DNA of 46,351 nucleotides, from assembly GCF_003318165.1 (NCBI RefSeq), contig NZ_QOCB01000034.1:1-46351 (forward strand), in the 5' to 3' direction. The notes below the pieces were generated by a model. It ran no database searches, was not told the DNA's origin, and worked only from the letters and a program-made list of their open reading frames with translations. Of the stretch, positions 1 through 9,646 are shown piece by piece. This DNA comes from Psychromonas sp. B3M02. GTDB taxonomy: Bacteria > Pseudomonadota > Gammaproteobacteria > Enterobacterales > Psychromonadaceae. The position numbers and the translations under genes are program-made. Position 1 is the stretch's first letter, and each line of letters begins with the position of its first letter.

Positions 1-397
1 CAGATATAGGATATTGGTCACAATTTAATGATTTAACTTAATGATTATGTATGTAAATAACCTTACAAAAACACCATTAAAATCATTAACATAAAGCAAA
101 CCACCATGCTAAAAACATTATCTTTGAATGGATTTACTTCACTCTAAGTCAATCGCTTAGAATGAATAATCAATTTATTGCATTTAAATAATCTTTATAA
201 ACAGGATCAGACATTAGAGGCTGAGCATCATTTTTAATATAGATCGTTAATTATTCCTTATATTCAGTTTAAATTTACAATAATAAAGATAACAAAAAAT
301 AGTTTATAATATGCTTAACCCATGCTTAACTTTGTGCTTGTTAAGCTTACTAAGATAATAAGTATCATAACAATATACCCAATAGGATCTTCTTACC
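1..397. other. Non-coding leader upstream of tolC
   Basis: This AT-rich stretch has no convincing reading frame on either strand. It should hold the tolC promoter, but I cannot single out a reliable -35/-10 pair. The only clear signal is a purine-rich AGGAT about ten bases before the tolC ATG. In many relatives a nudF-type gene lies divergent to tolC; no such gene start is visible here. Confidence 0.5.
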
Positions 398-1735
398 ATG
401 ACTCTAAAACGCATTTATATAGCGACCTTACTAGGTTTATCAAGCCTAGCTGCTAATGCAGATACTTTAAAACAAGTTTACGAAGCCGCGAAACTAAAAG
501 ATCCTGTTATTTTAAAAAGCAAAGCTGAATATGACTTTTTTAAAGAGCAAGTAAATGAGTCAAAAGCAGACTTGTTGCCACAAATAGGGTTTGGGTTAGA
601 TGCAAACAGAGTACAATCAAGTCGAGATACTAGCCGATATAATTACTTCGGTGCAGGCTTTGATCTAACACAGTCGATTTACAATGGTACTTATTGGCAA
701 AATGCAGATATTGCTGAAAAACAAGCAGTACAATATTCTGCGATTTATGGTTACGCAGCACAGAACTTAATTTACCGTGTTGCAGTTGCGTACTTTAATG
801 TATTGAGTGCTGATGAGGCAGTAAAATCTATTGAAGCAAATAAGCGTGCTGTTCAACGTCAATTAGAGCAAACTCAGCAACGTTTTGATGTCGGTTTAAT
901 TGCTATCACAGACGTGCATGAAGCACAGGCCGAATACGACACAACGGTTGCCGATTTAATTATAGCCAAAAACACCTTAGCCAATAATTACTACCTATTA
1001 CGTCAGTTAACTGGCGAAGATGTAAAACAAGTCACTTACCTTGATACTGAAAACTTCCAAGCAACACCATTGGAAGGTGACGTAAGCGTGTGGCGCAATA
1101 GAGCGATTGAACATAATTTAGAGCTTCACTCGATGCGTATCGCTAAAGAATTAGCAAAAATGAATATCGACTTAGCTGAAACCGGGCATGGTCCAACGAT
1201 TGATTTCACATTAGATTTAGATTACGACGATTATAACTACGATGATTACGATTCAGGCTCTTATGCTGCAAAGTCTGCAACAGCTGGGTTAAGTCTAGAT
1301 GTGCCGATTTACTCTGGCGGTTCAATTACATCACAGGTAAAACAAGCACAATACAGCTACGTCATGGCTAGCCAAGATTTAGTAGAAACCTTCCGTAGTA
1401 CAGAAGTGAGTATTAGTAGTGGTTACAACAATGTTCAAGCATCTGTGAGTTCTATCAGTGCCTATGAGCAAAGTGTAATTTCATCACAAAGTGCATTAGA
1501 TGCCGCCGAAGCAAGCTTTGAAGTAGGTACACGTACAATTGTTGATGTACTAGATGCAACAAATAGCTTATACGAGTCTGAGAACCTATTAGCTAATGCA
1601 CGTTACGATTACATCATTAACATGTTACAGCTAAAACTATCAGCAGGTACATTAACTGAACAGGATCTATTTGATATTTCAGCAGGGTTATCAAAGCAAA
1701 CTAACGAGATTAAAAAGACTGACACTAGCTCTTAA
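398..1735 (+). CDS. tolC: TolC family outer-membrane efflux channel
   Basis: This is an outer-membrane channel-tunnel protein that completes tripartite drug efflux pumps and type I secretion systems. The 445 residues begin with a signal peptide ending near Ala21 (LAANA before DTLKQVY). The repeated architecture of the outer membrane efflux protein family follows, with helical stretches around residues 100-215 and 310-420 and the conserved VPIYSGG segment before the second beta pair. Length fits the family. Residues 273-289 form an Asp/Tyr-rich stretch (YDDYNYDDYDSGSY) where E. coli TolC has its second extracellular loop, so this surface is lineage-specific. The gene stands alone, with its own terminator and convergent hldE downstream. 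The pump partners must be encoded elsewhere. Confidence 0.93.
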   Translation: MTLKRIYIATLLGLSSLAANADTLKQVYEAAKLKDPVILKSKAEYDFFKEQVNESKADLLPQIGFGLDANRVQSSRDTSRYNYFGAGFDLTQSIYNGTYWQNADIAEKQAVQYSAIYGYAAQNLIYRVAVAYFNVLSADEAVKSIEANKRAVQRQLEQTQQRFDVGLIAITDVHEAQAEYDTTVADLIIAKNTLANNYYLLRQLTGEDVKQVTYLDTENFQATPLEGDVSVWRNRAIEHNLELHSMRIAKELAKMNIDLAETGHGPTIDFTLDLDYDDYNYDDYDSGSYAAKSATAGLSLDVPIYSGGSITSQVKQAQYSYVMASQDLVETFRSTEVSISSGYNNVQASVSSISAYEQSVISSQSALDAAEASFEVGTRTIVDVLDATNSLYESENLLANARYDYIINMLQLKLSAGTLTEQDLFDISAGLSKQTNEIKKTDTSS

Positions 1736-1752
1736 TTAACAACTTAATAGAT

Positions 1753-1781
1753 AAAAGGGAAGCAACTGCTTCCCTTTTTTA
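1753..1781 (+). terminator. Bidirectional terminator between tolC and hldE
   Basis: A stem of about eleven base pairs (AAAGGGAAGC paired with GCTTCCCTTT) with a very short loop is followed by a T-run on the plus strand. A T-run also follows on the minus strand. It sits between two convergent genes and can serve both. Confidence 0.85.
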
Positions 1782-1830
1782 TTGGCTGAACGCCCTAGCT
1801 TTAATGAGTCGTTAATTATGGCGAATAGCC

Positions 1831-3258
1831 TTAATTATTGCGAATAGTCTTAATTATTTCTGATGTAGAGCAGCCATCTTTAAATTGTAAAACGCGCACT
1901 TCACCACCATTAGCAATCACTTCTTCACCGCCGGCAATCTCTTCTGGTTTATAGTCACCACCTTTTACTAATAGATCAGGTAAAACTCCTGCTATCAAAC
2001 GCTGTGGTGTATCTTCAGTAAACTCAACCACCCAGTCCACAGCACCTAAGCCCGCTAATACGGCCATGCGACGATCTGCAGGATTAACTGGTCGACCATC
2101 ACCTTTTAAACGGCGTACAGATTGATCACTATTAACTGCAACAATAAGGCGTTCACCCTGCTCTCTTGCTGTATTCAAATAGGAAACATGACCGGCATGT
2201 AAAATATCAAAACAGCCATTTGTCATGACGACTTTTTCACCGCGATGTTGCGCTAATTTTACCGCTAACTTCAATTGCTCTTCAGACAGGACACCAAAAC
2301 CAATCTCTTGCTGACTAAATACCGCATTAGCTAATTCAATAGTATTCACCGTTGAAGTACCAATCTTACCAACAACAACACCAGCGCCGGCATTCGCTAA
2401 TGCACAGGCATCTTCAAAACTACTACCAGCAGCAATAGAAGCCGCTAAGACAGCAATAACCGTATCACCTGCACCAGTTACATCAAATACTTCTTGTGCT
2501 TGTGTAGGGAGATGGAAAGGTGCTTGATTCTCACGTATTAACGTCATGCCATGTTCACTTCGTGTTACTAGCATCGCTTCTAAATCTAGATCTTTTACCA
2601 ATTGAGCGGCACGTTCAAATAACATTTGATCATTGTCACAGGTGCCAACCACAGCTTCAAACTCAGATAAATTTGGTGTTAATAAGGTAGCGCCACGGTA
2701 CTTTTCAAAATCAGTCCCCTTTGGATCCACTAATATTGTTGCACCTTGCTGCTTGGCAATTTGAATCATTTTTTGTACGTCAGCCAGAGAGCCTTTGTTG
2801 TAATCAGAAAACACCACAACAGGATTTTTAGCACGCAATGCTTTGTTCATATTAGCGATCATAGGTGCGCTATCAACATCACTAAAAGAGGTTTCAAAAT
2901 CCAGACGAATCAGTTGTTGATGACGGCTTAATACACGTAACTTGGTAATAGTTGGCGCACTGCTTACCGTAACAAAGTCGGTTTCAACGTGAACAGAGCT
3001 TAAGCTATCTTTAATTGCTTGAGCAGCTTCATCTGCGCCCACTAAACCAATGATATTTGACTTGGCGCCTAACGCGGCAATATTTAAGGCAACGTTAGCT
3101 GCACCACCCGGACGCTCTTCAACCTGTTTCACATTAACAACAGGAACAGGGGCTTCTGGAGAAATACGCGCTGCAGGACCATGCCAATAGCGATCTAACA
3201 TTACATCGCCAACGACTAATACATTGGCTTTTTCATATTCAGGTAGGGTTATTTTCAT
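1831..3258 (-). CDS. hldE: Bifunctional heptose-7-phosphate kinase / heptose-1-phosphate adenylyltransferase
   Basis: HldE makes ADP-heptose for the inner core of lipopolysaccharide. It phosphorylates D-glycero-beta-D-manno-heptose 7-phosphate and later adenylylates the 1-phosphate. The 475 residues hold two domains. The N-terminal ribokinase/PfkB kinase (about 1-320) has the early glycine-rich [11 protein letters not shown] stretch and the catalytic DVTGAGDT motif near residue 260. The C-terminal nucleotidyltransferase (about 340-475) has [12 protein letters not shown] with the HxGH signature. Length matches the E. coli fusion protein. The ribosome-binding site is weak. The gene is monocistronic by position and convergent with tolC. 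The enzyme is cytoplasmic. Confidence 0.97.
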   Translation of the reverse strand: MKITLPEYEKANVLVVGDVMLDRYWHGPAARISPEAPVPVVNVKQVEERPGGAANVALNIAALGAKSNIIGLVGADEAAQAIKDSLSSVHVETDFVTVSSAPTITKLRVLSRHQQLIRLDFETSFSDVDSAPMIANMNKALRAKNPVVVFSDYNKGSLADVQKMIQIAKQQGATILVDPKGTDFEKYRGATLLTPNLSEFEAVVGTCDNDQMLFERAAQLVKDLDLEAMLVTRSEHGMTLIRENQAPFHLPTQAQEVFDVTGAGDTVIAVLAASIAAGSSFEDACALANAGAGVVVGKIGTSTVNTIELANAVFSQQEIGFGVLSEEQLKLAVKLAQHRGEKVVMTNGCFDILHAGHVSYLNTAREQGERLIVAVNSDQSVRRLKGDGRPVNPADRRMAVLAGLGAVDWVVEFTEDTPQRLIAGVLPDLLVKGGDYKPEEIAGGEEVIANGGEVRVLQFKDGCSTSEIIKTIRNN

Positions 3259-3350
3259 TTTATTTATCTCTAAACCATATATCGGCTTAGATTATCACAG
3301 AGATCATCAAATCACATTTTCAAAACATCAAATTTGTAGGTAAATGGAGA

Positions 3351-3722
3351 TTAATACTCAGGTAGGCGTCTAATAAATAAAAGTAATATACACATCATGG
3401 TGATCAACATAAGTTGTAAATGTGGTTTTCCTATTAATAGGGTAATTGAGATAAGGAAGCTAATAACCACACTCAAATAGATTGCAGGCTTACGCTCTTT
3501 ATGAATTTTTTTATGTGTCTGCCAGTTTCTCAGGTCATTACCAATACCCGGTAAGTTTAATAACCATTGTTGAAACTTAGGAGAGCTTTTTGAAAAACAA
3601 AATAGCGCTAGTATAAAAAAAGGGGTGGCGGGCAAGAGCGGTAAAATAACACCTAACGCACCTAATATCGTCGATATTAGGCCAATGCTAAATAAGGTGT
3701 ATTTTAATAAGATCGTTCTCAT
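3351..3722 (-). CDS. YbaN-like inner-membrane protein (DUF454)
   Basis: A small membrane protein of the DUF454/YbaN family, function unknown. The family signature is the first hydrophobic hairpin with GVILPLLPATPFFILALFCF, followed by a short Ser/Pro/Trp-containing cytoplasmic segment and two further hydrophobic stretches. I chose the ATG at 3722 (123 residues) because GGGAG lies five bases ahead of it. The in-frame GTG at 3728 would abut that site. Its neighbours, hldE and the rplS operon, give no functional clue, and it is separated from both by non-coding DNA. Confidence 0.82.
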   Translation of the reverse strand: MRTILLKYTLFSIGLISTILGALGVILPLLPATPFFILALFCFSKSSPKFQQWLLNLPGIGNDLRNWQTHKKIHKERKPAIYLSVVISFLISITLLIGKPHLQLMLITMMCILLLFIRRLPEY

Positions 3723-3913
3723 TCCCACTCCCAGTAGGTATTCATATTCATGTTTTCAGCCTAGCGAATTAACTATTAAAAAAATAATAGAATAAAAACA
3801 ATTGGTTGCAAGCTCCGCCAAGTGAAAACTATCCATTAAGTATTATAATGTTCGCTGAATAGAAACATCTTAATTCACATAATAAAAGCTTGTATTACGC
3901 TAAAGAATTAAAG

Positions 3914-3946
3914 CAAAAAAAAAGGCCTGCATCAGCAGACCTTTTT
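3914..3946 (-). terminator. Terminator of the rpsP-rimM-trmD-rplS operon
   Basis: On the minus strand AAAGGTCTGC, a four-base loop and GCAGGCCTTT form a stem with one G-U pair, followed by a run of about ten T. It lies some 60 bases after the rplS stop codon. Confidence 0.88.
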
Positions 3947-4005
3947 ATTATAGCAATTTGCAACTTACATGTTTCAGCTTATTTTATTAAGCTAAAACTA
4001 TGAAA

Positions 4006-4356
4006 TTACTTACCTAGCTTCTCTTTAATACGAGCAGCTTTACCAGTAAGTTCACGTAAGTAGTAAAGTTTAGCTTGGCGAACCAGACCGCGACGTTTAA
4101 CTTCAACGCTTCCTACAAGTGGGCTGTGAGTTTGGAATACACGCTCAACACCTTCACCGCTCGAGATTTTACGAACTGTGAATGCTGAATGTAAACCACG
4201 GTTACGCTTAGCAATAACAACACCTTCAAATGCTTGAAGACGCTCTTTTTCACCTTCTTTTACGCGAACACGTACAACAACAGTATCACCTTGAGAGAAC
4301 TCAGGGATATCTGTACGAAGTTGTTCGTTTTCAATTGCTTCTATAATCTTGCTCAT
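4006..4356 (-). CDS. rplS: 50S ribosomal protein L19
   Basis: L19 sits at the 30S-50S interface of the ribosome. The 116-residue length and sequence are typical, including [16 protein letters not shown], the [17 protein letters not shown] core and the basic C-terminal [18 protein letters not shown] segment. It is the last gene of the rpsP-rimM-trmD-rplS operon, about 40 bases after trmD, and is followed by a strong terminator. Confidence 0.99.
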   Translation of the reverse strand: MSKIIEAIENEQLRTDIPEFSQGDTVVVRVRVKEGEKERLQAFEGVVIAKRNRGLHSAFTVRKISSGEGVERVFQTHSPLVGSVEVKRRGLVRQAKLYYLRELTGKAARIKEKLGK

Positions 4357-4398
4357 TTTTATACCTTTTTATGCCTAGTTAACTAATAACATCGCTGT

Positions 4399-5145
4399 CT
4401 AGTTGGAGCTACTGTCCAGAGCAGCAAGCAATTTTGCTTGCTCGTCAGTCAGAGCTAGGTTTTGTAATAAATCGGGTCTTCTTTGTTTCGTGCGTTGTAA
4501 TGATTGAGTTAATCGCCATTGACGAATCTTCTCGTGATCACCACTCAATAAAACACTTGGCACTTGTTTTCCATCTAACACCTCGGGTCTTGTGTAGTGA
4601 GGACAGTCCAACAAGCCATCCGCAAAGGAGTCTTGTTCAGCTGATTGACTATGACCTAGTACACCCGGTACAAAACGTACCACAGCATCCATTAAAATCA
4701 TCGCCGGTAGCTCACCACCGCTTAACACATAATCACCAACAGACCATTCTTCGTCTATTAAGCTTTCGATTATGCGTTCGTCTATCCCTTCGTAGCGCCC
4801 TGCCACTAATATCAAAGCATCAGAGCTTGATAGTGACTGTGCACCTTGATGGTCTAAACGTCGACCTTGAGGAGAAAGGTAAATCACCTTTGCCTCATGC
4901 CCTGCTTCTCTTGCACTCTGTTTTGCTGCGTTGATCGCATCCCGCAAAGGTTGCACCATCATCAACATACCAGGTCCACCACCATAGGGACGATCATCGA
5001 CCGTTCTATGTTTATCTAATGTAAAATCACGAGGATTCCAACATTCGATAGAGATCAGGTTATTTTTAATCGCTCGACCTGTTACCCCATTTTCGCTAAT
5101 GGCCCGAAACATGTCCGGGAAGAGGCTAATAACCCCTAACCACAT
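4399..5145 (-). CDS. trmD: tRNA (guanine-37-N1) methyltransferase
   Basis: TrmD uses S-adenosylmethionine to methylate G37, next to the anticodon, in tRNAs reading CUN, CCN and CGG codons, which prevents +1 frameshifting. It is a SPOUT (trefoil-knot) enzyme. Visible motifs are [11 protein letters not shown] (50-60), SPQG (91-94), GRYEGIDER (116-124) and [13 protein letters not shown] (135-147), which form the cofactor-binding knot. Length is 248 residues, close to the usual 245-255. The start ATG has GGAG seven bases upstream. The gene follows rimM by about 20 bases. Confidence 0.99.
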   Translation of the reverse strand: MWLGVISLFPDMFRAISENGVTGRAIKNNLISIECWNPRDFTLDKHRTVDDRPYGGGPGMLMMVQPLRDAINAAKQSAREAGHEAKVIYLSPQGRRLDHQGAQSLSSSDALILVAGRYEGIDERIIESLIDEEWSVGDYVLSGGELPAMILMDAVVRFVPGVLGHSQSAEQDSFADGLLDCPHYTRPEVLDGKQVPSVLLSGDHEKIRQWRLTQSLQRTKQRRPDLLQNLALTDEQAKLLAALDSSSN

Positions 5146-5164
5146 AACTTTTCTCCTAGGGTAA

Positions 5165-5692
5165 TTAGAAATCAGGTTCCCAATTAACAGTAATTAGTTG
5201 GCCTGCAATATCAACATTGGATATTACTTGCTCTTCGATGAACGGAATTAACCGCTCTTTTTGCCCAAAAGCATCATTCGAGTTGGCTTTTACAACAAGT
5301 ACATCATTTGAACCTGTTTCCATCAAATCGGTGACAACACCAAGATGATAACCTTTGTCAGTTTTAACCTGACACCCGACCAAATCTCGCCAGTAAAAGT
5401 CAGCTTCCAATTCAGGAAGACTTGATGGATTCACTAAAAGCTCAATACCAACTAAGGCTTGTACTTCTTCACGAACATCATAACCATCTACTTTTGCAAC
5501 AAAACCTTTATTGTGGCGTTTCCAATCAGTAATAATTACTTCTTGAACTCCACCAGCAGATTTCATTAACAATGGTTTGTATTGAAAAATACTTTCCGGA
5601 TCATCGGTGTAGGAGTGGACTTTTAACCAGCCTTTGATGCCGTAAACCGCACCAAACTTGCCTATCTCTATTGGTTGTGCTTTATCGCTCAC
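5165..5692 (-). CDS. rimM: Ribosome maturation factor RimM
   Basis: RimM binds S19 and helps mature the 30S head. The 175 residues contain the N-terminal RimM barrel ([27 protein letters not shown]) and the C-terminal PRC barrel (about 95-175, with FYWRDLVGC and [10 protein letters not shown]). The start is GTG at 5692, with AAGGGG seven bases upstream. Second gene of the operon. Confidence 0.98.
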   Translation of the reverse strand: MSDKAQPIEIGKFGAVYGIKGWLKVHSYTDDPESIFQYKPLLMKSAGGVQEVIITDWKRHNKGFVAKVDGYDVREEVQALVGIELLVNPSSLPELEADFYWRDLVGCQVKTDKGYHLGVVTDLMETGSNDVLVVKANSNDAFGQKERLIPFIEEQVISNVDIAGQLITVNWEPDF

Positions 5693-5718
5693 CGAATATC
5701 CCCTTCACCTAACTGCAA

Positions 5719-5967
5719 TTAAGCAGCTACTTCGTTATCTTTTACTAATTTAGCTACACGATCACTTAGCTGTGCGCCAAGACCAACCCAATGGTTGATG
5801 CGATCTGTATCTAAACGTAATTTTTCTGATTGACCTTGTGCTGTTGGGTTAAAGAAACCAACTTTTTCAAGGAAACGGCCGTCACGTGGGCTACGGCTAT
5901 CAGTTACTACCACTTGGTAGAATGGGCGTTTTTTAGCGCCACCACGAGCTAAACGAATAGTTACCAT
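5719..5967 (-). CDS. rpsP: 30S ribosomal protein S16
   Basis: S16 is an assembly protein of the 30S body. The 82 residues start with [20 protein letters not shown] and contain the conserved [18 protein letters not shown] block. It is the first gene of the four-gene operon; the promoter should lie between the ffh terminator (about 6110) and the ATG at 5967. Confidence 0.99.
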   Translation of the reverse strand: MVTIRLARGGAKKRPFYQVVVTDSRSPRDGRFLEKVGFFNPTAQGQSEKLRLDTDRINHWVGLGAQLSDRVAKLVKDNEVAA

Positions 5968-6103
5968 ATCGTCCTCTTTATATTGTTAAACGTCGAAAGT
6001 CAGTGAATTCTGACCACCTGCTTCTGTAGAAAGCCGCAAAATTATACTCTTATTTGAGAAAAGAACAATCAAAATCACAATTTACAAAGAGTACTTAAGA
6101 CTA

Positions 6104-6146
6104 AAAAAACAAAAAGCCCCGTTGAATCGCTTCCAACGGGGCTTTT
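6104..6146 (-). terminator. ffh terminator
   Basis: A 13-bp perfect stem (AAAAGCCCCGTTG with CAACGGGGCTTTT, nine-base loop) is followed on the minus strand by TTTTTGTTTTTTT. It starts about 30 bases after the ffh stop codon and insulates ffh from the rpsP operon. Confidence 0.92.
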
Positions 6147-6175
6147 AGAGTGCTTTAACTAAGCGTTATAGGTAC

Positions 6176-7609
6176 TTATTTTTTACGGAAACCGCCTAAA
6201 CCAGGAGGCATTTTCATGCCACCAGGCATACCGCCACCCATTCCAGGCATACCACCGCCCATGCCGCCCATCATTCCTTGCATTCCGCCCATCATTTTAC
6301 GCATCCCACCTTTGCCAGACATCTTTTTCATCATCTTCTGCATTTGCGTAAACTGCTTAAGTAACTTGTTTACATCTTGAATTTGCGTACCTGAACCTGC
6401 TGCAATACGGCGCTTACGGCCACCTTTAATGATTTCAGGTTTAGCACGCTCTTTTTTAGTCATTGAGTTAATGATCGCTTCCATTTGATTAGTTGCTTTA
6501 TCGTTCACTTGACTCTTCATTGCATCAGGTACATTCGACATACCAGGTAGTTTATCCATCATGCCCATCATGCCGCCCATGCTTTTCATTTGCACTAACT
6601 GGTCACGGAAGTCTTCTAGATCAAAACCTTTACCTTTTTGTACTTTGCTCGCTAATTTCGCAGCTTTATCTTTATCGACTTTAGTTTCAAGTTCTTCGAT
6701 TAATGAAAGAACATCACCCATGCCTAGGATACGAGAAGCAATACGATCTGGATAGAACGGTTCTAGTGCATCAATCTTCTCCCCCATACCGATAAACTTA
6801 ATAGGCTTACCAGTAATATGACGAATAGATAAAGCAGCACCACCACGTGCATCACCATCAGCTTTGGTTAAGATAACCCCTGTTAGTGGTAAAGCTTCGT
6901 TAAACGCTTGTGCTGTATTTGCAGCATCCTGACCAGTCATGGCATCAACGACAAACAAGGTTTCAACAGGATTAATAGCTTGATGAAGATCTTTGATTTC
7001 ATCCATCATTTCGCCATCAACGTGCAAACGACCCGCCGTATCAACAATCACTACATCAATAAATTTCTTTTTCGCATGTGCAATAGCGGCATTTGCAATA
7101 TCAATAGGCTTTTGTGTGATATCACTTGGGAAGAACTCAACATCAACTTCAGATGCTAAGGTTTCCAACTGTTTAATCGCCGCTGGGCGGTAAACATCGG
7201 CACTTACTACTAAAACAGATTTTTTTTCTTTGTTTTTTAGTAATAATGAAAGCTTTGCAACAGAGGTGGTTTTACCCGCACCTTGTAAACCGGCCATTAA
7301 TAAGACTGCTGGCGGTTGAGTCGCTAGATTTAAGTTTTCATTAACTTCGCCCATTGCAGATTCAAGCTCGCTTTGTACGATCTTGATAAACGCCTGCCCT
7401 GGATTTAGTGTTTTAGTGACTTCTCTACCGATAGCACGTTTTTTAACTGCTTGAATAAAATCACGAACAACAGGCAATGCTACATCCGCTTCTAACAGTG
7501 CCATTCGCACTTCGCGTAATGTACCTTTGATATTATCTTCTGTTAATCGACCTTTGCCGCTGATATTTTTCAGCGTTTTCGACAATCTGTCCGTTAAGTT
7601 CTCAAACAT
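6176..7609 (-). CDS. ffh: Signal recognition particle GTPase Ffh
   Basis: Ffh binds 4.5S RNA and signal sequences emerging from the ribosome, and docks with FtsY for co-translational membrane insertion. The order is an N domain (about 1-90), a G domain with GLQGAGKTT (107-115) and DTAGR (191-195) followed by TKADGDARGGAALS, and a methionine-rich M domain (about 325-477) containing KGRKRRIAAGSG-type RNA-binding residues. The tail is unusually rich in Gly and Met (repeats of GGM/PGMGG), giving 477 residues against 453 in E. coli. It is divergent from ypjD, as in many gammaproteobacteria. Confidence 0.98.
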   Translation of the reverse strand: MFENLTDRLSKTLKNISGKGRLTEDNIKGTLREVRMALLEADVALPVVRDFIQAVKKRAIGREVTKTLNPGQAFIKIVQSELESAMGEVNENLNLATQPPAVLLMAGLQGAGKTTSVAKLSLLLKNKEKKSVLVVSADVYRPAAIKQLETLASEVDVEFFPSDITQKPIDIANAAIAHAKKKFIDVVIVDTAGRLHVDGEMMDEIKDLHQAINPVETLFVVDAMTGQDAANTAQAFNEALPLTGVILTKADGDARGGAALSIRHITGKPIKFIGMGEKIDALEPFYPDRIASRILGMGDVLSLIEELETKVDKDKAAKLASKVQKGKGFDLEDFRDQLVQMKSMGGMMGMMDKLPGMSNVPDAMKSQVNDKATNQMEAIINSMTKKERAKPEIIKGGRKRRIAAGSGTQIQDVNKLLKQFTQMQKMMKKMSGKGGMRKMMGGMQGMMGGMGGGMPGMGGGMPGGMKMPPGLGGFRKK

Positions 7610-7908
7610 GTTTATGACTCATTGCTATTAATTATTAGGATTCTTTTATTATACCCGTTATCACCCAAGGTGCAAAATAAGAACAGTCATTGGAATTGTT
7701 TAGTTGAAGCTCACCCCTAATGCCGTTACCCTTTATGATTTAGCACATTTAGCGATTTTGATGTGGCAGTCATATAAACACCTAAATGATAATAGTTATA
7801 ATTGCTTTTATAACGAATGAAAAATACTATTAACTTCTCATCTGTTTAATAAAGCTTATAATGTGAGCCTTAAACAGTTTCACTTTACGATAATAGGTAC
7901 AACAACAT

Positions 7909-8703
7909 ATGGATCTACTGGCAATTATAAGCATTGTTTTTTATGTCCTCAGTGGCGTATTAGCTAGCCGACAGCTTTTTTCATGTAATCCTAACCCTAC
8001 TTTCAGCATGCCAATGATAAGCCTCTCTAGTATTGCTTTATTAACGCATGCAGTGTGGTTATACCAACATATCTTCTTGGTTAACGGGCAAAACCTCCCT
8101 ATCTTAAATGTTTTATCATTAGCGACTTTTGTCATTGCCCTTCTCTCTTTTGCTATGAGTAAAAAGGTTAACACCGGAGTGCTATTGCCGGTTGTTTATG
8201 GGTTTAACGCGATTAACTTTATTGTCGTGATGTTTTTACCTAGCCATTACATCACCCATTTAGAGAATCATCCTCAACTTGGGATACATATTATATTAGC
8301 GATATTAGCTTATGCGATCATGACTATTGCCAGTTTATTTGCCCTGCAGTTAGCTTATGTGGATCATCGCTTAAAAAAGCATAAAACACTATTATGCAAA
8401 GTAAATCTTCCACCATTAATGACGTTAGAAAAAAGCTTATTCCAACTTATTTTCATTGGTTTTATTTTGTTAACCGGCACCTTACTCACAGGCTTTATCT
8501 TCATAGAGGATATGTTTGAATCTGAGAATGGCCATAAAGCACTATTAACCATGATCGCTTGGGTTGTTTATGCGGTGTTATTATGGGGTCGCTATAAGAA
8601 TGGCTGGCGTGGACGTTTAGTCATTTACATTACTATTGCCGGTTCTTCATTATTAACACTCGCTTATTTCGGTAGTCGAATAGTACGAGAAATTATTCTT
8701 TAA
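7909..8703 (+). CDS. ypjD: YpjD-type inner-membrane protein (CcsA/HemX-like)
   Basis: A 264-residue integral membrane protein of the cytochrome c assembly (CcsA/CcmC-like) superfamily. About eight hydrophobic segments are visible, with the typical late motif LLTGTLLTGFIFIEDMF followed by a WVVYAVLLWGRYKNGWRGR loop. Family members are linked to haem handling, but YpjD itself has no firmly assigned function. The position divergent to ffh is conserved in relatives. A convergent terminator separates it from the endonuclease I gene. Confidence 0.88.
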   Translation: MDLLAIISIVFYVLSGVLASRQLFSCNPNPTFSMPMISLSSIALLTHAVWLYQHIFLVNGQNLPILNVLSLATFVIALLSFAMSKKVNTGVLLPVVYGFNAINFIVVMFLPSHYITHLENHPQLGIHIILAILAYAIMTIASLFALQLAYVDHRLKKHKTLLCKVNLPPLMTLEKSLFQLIFIGFILLTGTLLTGFIFIEDMFESENGHKALLTMIAWVVYAVLLWGRYKNGWRGRLVIYITIAGSSLLTLAYFGSRIVREIIL

Positions 8704-8710
8704 CAATCAA

Positions 8711-8746
8711 GAGAAAGCAGCATTTACTCAATATTGCTGCTTTCTC
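8711..8746. terminator. Hairpin between convergent ypjD and endA
   Basis: A perfect 12-bp stem (GAGAAAGCAGCA with TGCTGCTTTCTC) and a 12-base loop lie between two convergent stop codons. The T-run is short on both strands, so the strength of termination is uncertain. Confidence 0.65.
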
Positions 8747-8767
8747 AATTATCTAATGCCTTTTTAC

Positions 8768-9484
8768 TTAATTAAAACCAGCCTCTCTACAGCTTTGTTC
8801 AAGTACCTGATTACTGTTCCCCTGAATCTTACTAATACGCCTTGCTCGTTCGCATTCCCAGGCATCAACAGGATACGTTTTATTCCAAGCATTCATTAAT
8901 TGGCGCTGCTGATTACTCATTTTATAATGAGTATATAACCCATCCATATATAAATAAGTACGCGCAATAATGCCTCGGCTTGCTTCTGGAGGCTCCGCTT
9001 TACTGTTTACAATTTTCATTTTACAGCTACCAAAACTACTACTTTCAACATCACCTAACATAACAAAGTTATAGTTACGACGGCTTGCATTCACAGAACC
9101 AATCGCGGGATATAAGTTATACATATCAGCTTGCATATAACGATATTCTTCATTGGCTTTTTCAGCACAACGGCGTCCTTTGTAGCTTTTACCTTTACTG
9201 GTAACACAAACAGCAGCGCCATTACGCCATTCGCTAAAGTTACGCCCAAAGTTCTCAGCGGGAACAATATGTTCCCATTCGATACGTTTAGCTCTCTTCT
9301 GATATTTATCACTTTCGAATCCATTCGGCGGGATAATATTCTTTTGGCTATCAAATTCAGCATCACAATAAACCGTATGGCGATCTTGAGAAGTTAAATA
9401 GATCTCTTTTTCCAATTTCTTCTTGGCACTGGAAAAAGACTGTATTTGTGTATTTTCTGCGTGGAGTGATAAAGAGAGTGGCAA
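8768..9484 (-). CDS. endA: Periplasmic/secreted endonuclease I (start uncertain)
   Basis: An endonuclease I family protein (EndA/Dns), a non-specific periplasmic or secreted DNase. The catalytic beta-beta-alpha-metal motif is visible as RIEWEHIVPAENFG, followed by the family's RRCAEKANEEYRYMQADMYNLYPAIGSVNASR block. The coordinates use the first canonical start, TTG at 9484, which leaves only half a signal peptide (LPLSLSLHA before ENTQ). The frame stays open upstream to a TAA at 9524-9526. It then encodes IKTFIILS-LL ahead of PLSLSLHA, which completes a normal signal peptide. The codons at the expected start are ATC (9511, nine bases after AAGGG) or ATA (9517), so the true start is probably a rare codon or a mutated ATG. 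Confidence 0.88.
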   Translation of the reverse strand: MPLSLSLHAENTQIQSFSSAKKKLEKEIYLTSQDRHTVYCDAEFDSQKNIIPPNGFESDKYQKRAKRIEWEHIVPAENFGRNFSEWRNGAAVCVTSKGKSYKGRRCAEKANEEYRYMQADMYNLYPAIGSVNASRRNYNFVMLGDVESSSFGSCKMKIVNSKAEPPEASRGIIARTYLYMDGLYTHYKMSNQQRQLMNAWNKTYPVDAWECERARRISKIQGNSNQVLEQSCREAGFN

Positions 9485-9520
9485 CAGTGATAAAATAATA
9501 AAAGTTTTGATAGTTATATT

Positions 9521-9525
9521 CCCTT
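9521..9525 (-). promoter_or_regulatory. Ribosome-binding site pointing to a non-canonical endA start
   Basis: AAGGG on the minus strand lies nine bases before an in-frame ATC (9509-9511) that begins a complete hydrophobic signal sequence. There is no ATG, GTG or TTG between this site and the TTG at 9484, 36 bases away, so the site argues for initiation upstream of that TTG. Confidence 0.5.
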
Positions 9526-9646
9526 ATAAAAAAAGGGCATATTATCTACTATAAAGCGCCTAAAAAACAAGCAATTAAGAAAGCAAACAAGGAATTAATT
9601 TAACCTTAATAATCTGTACAAAAAACCTTCTAACCTGCAGGAGGTA

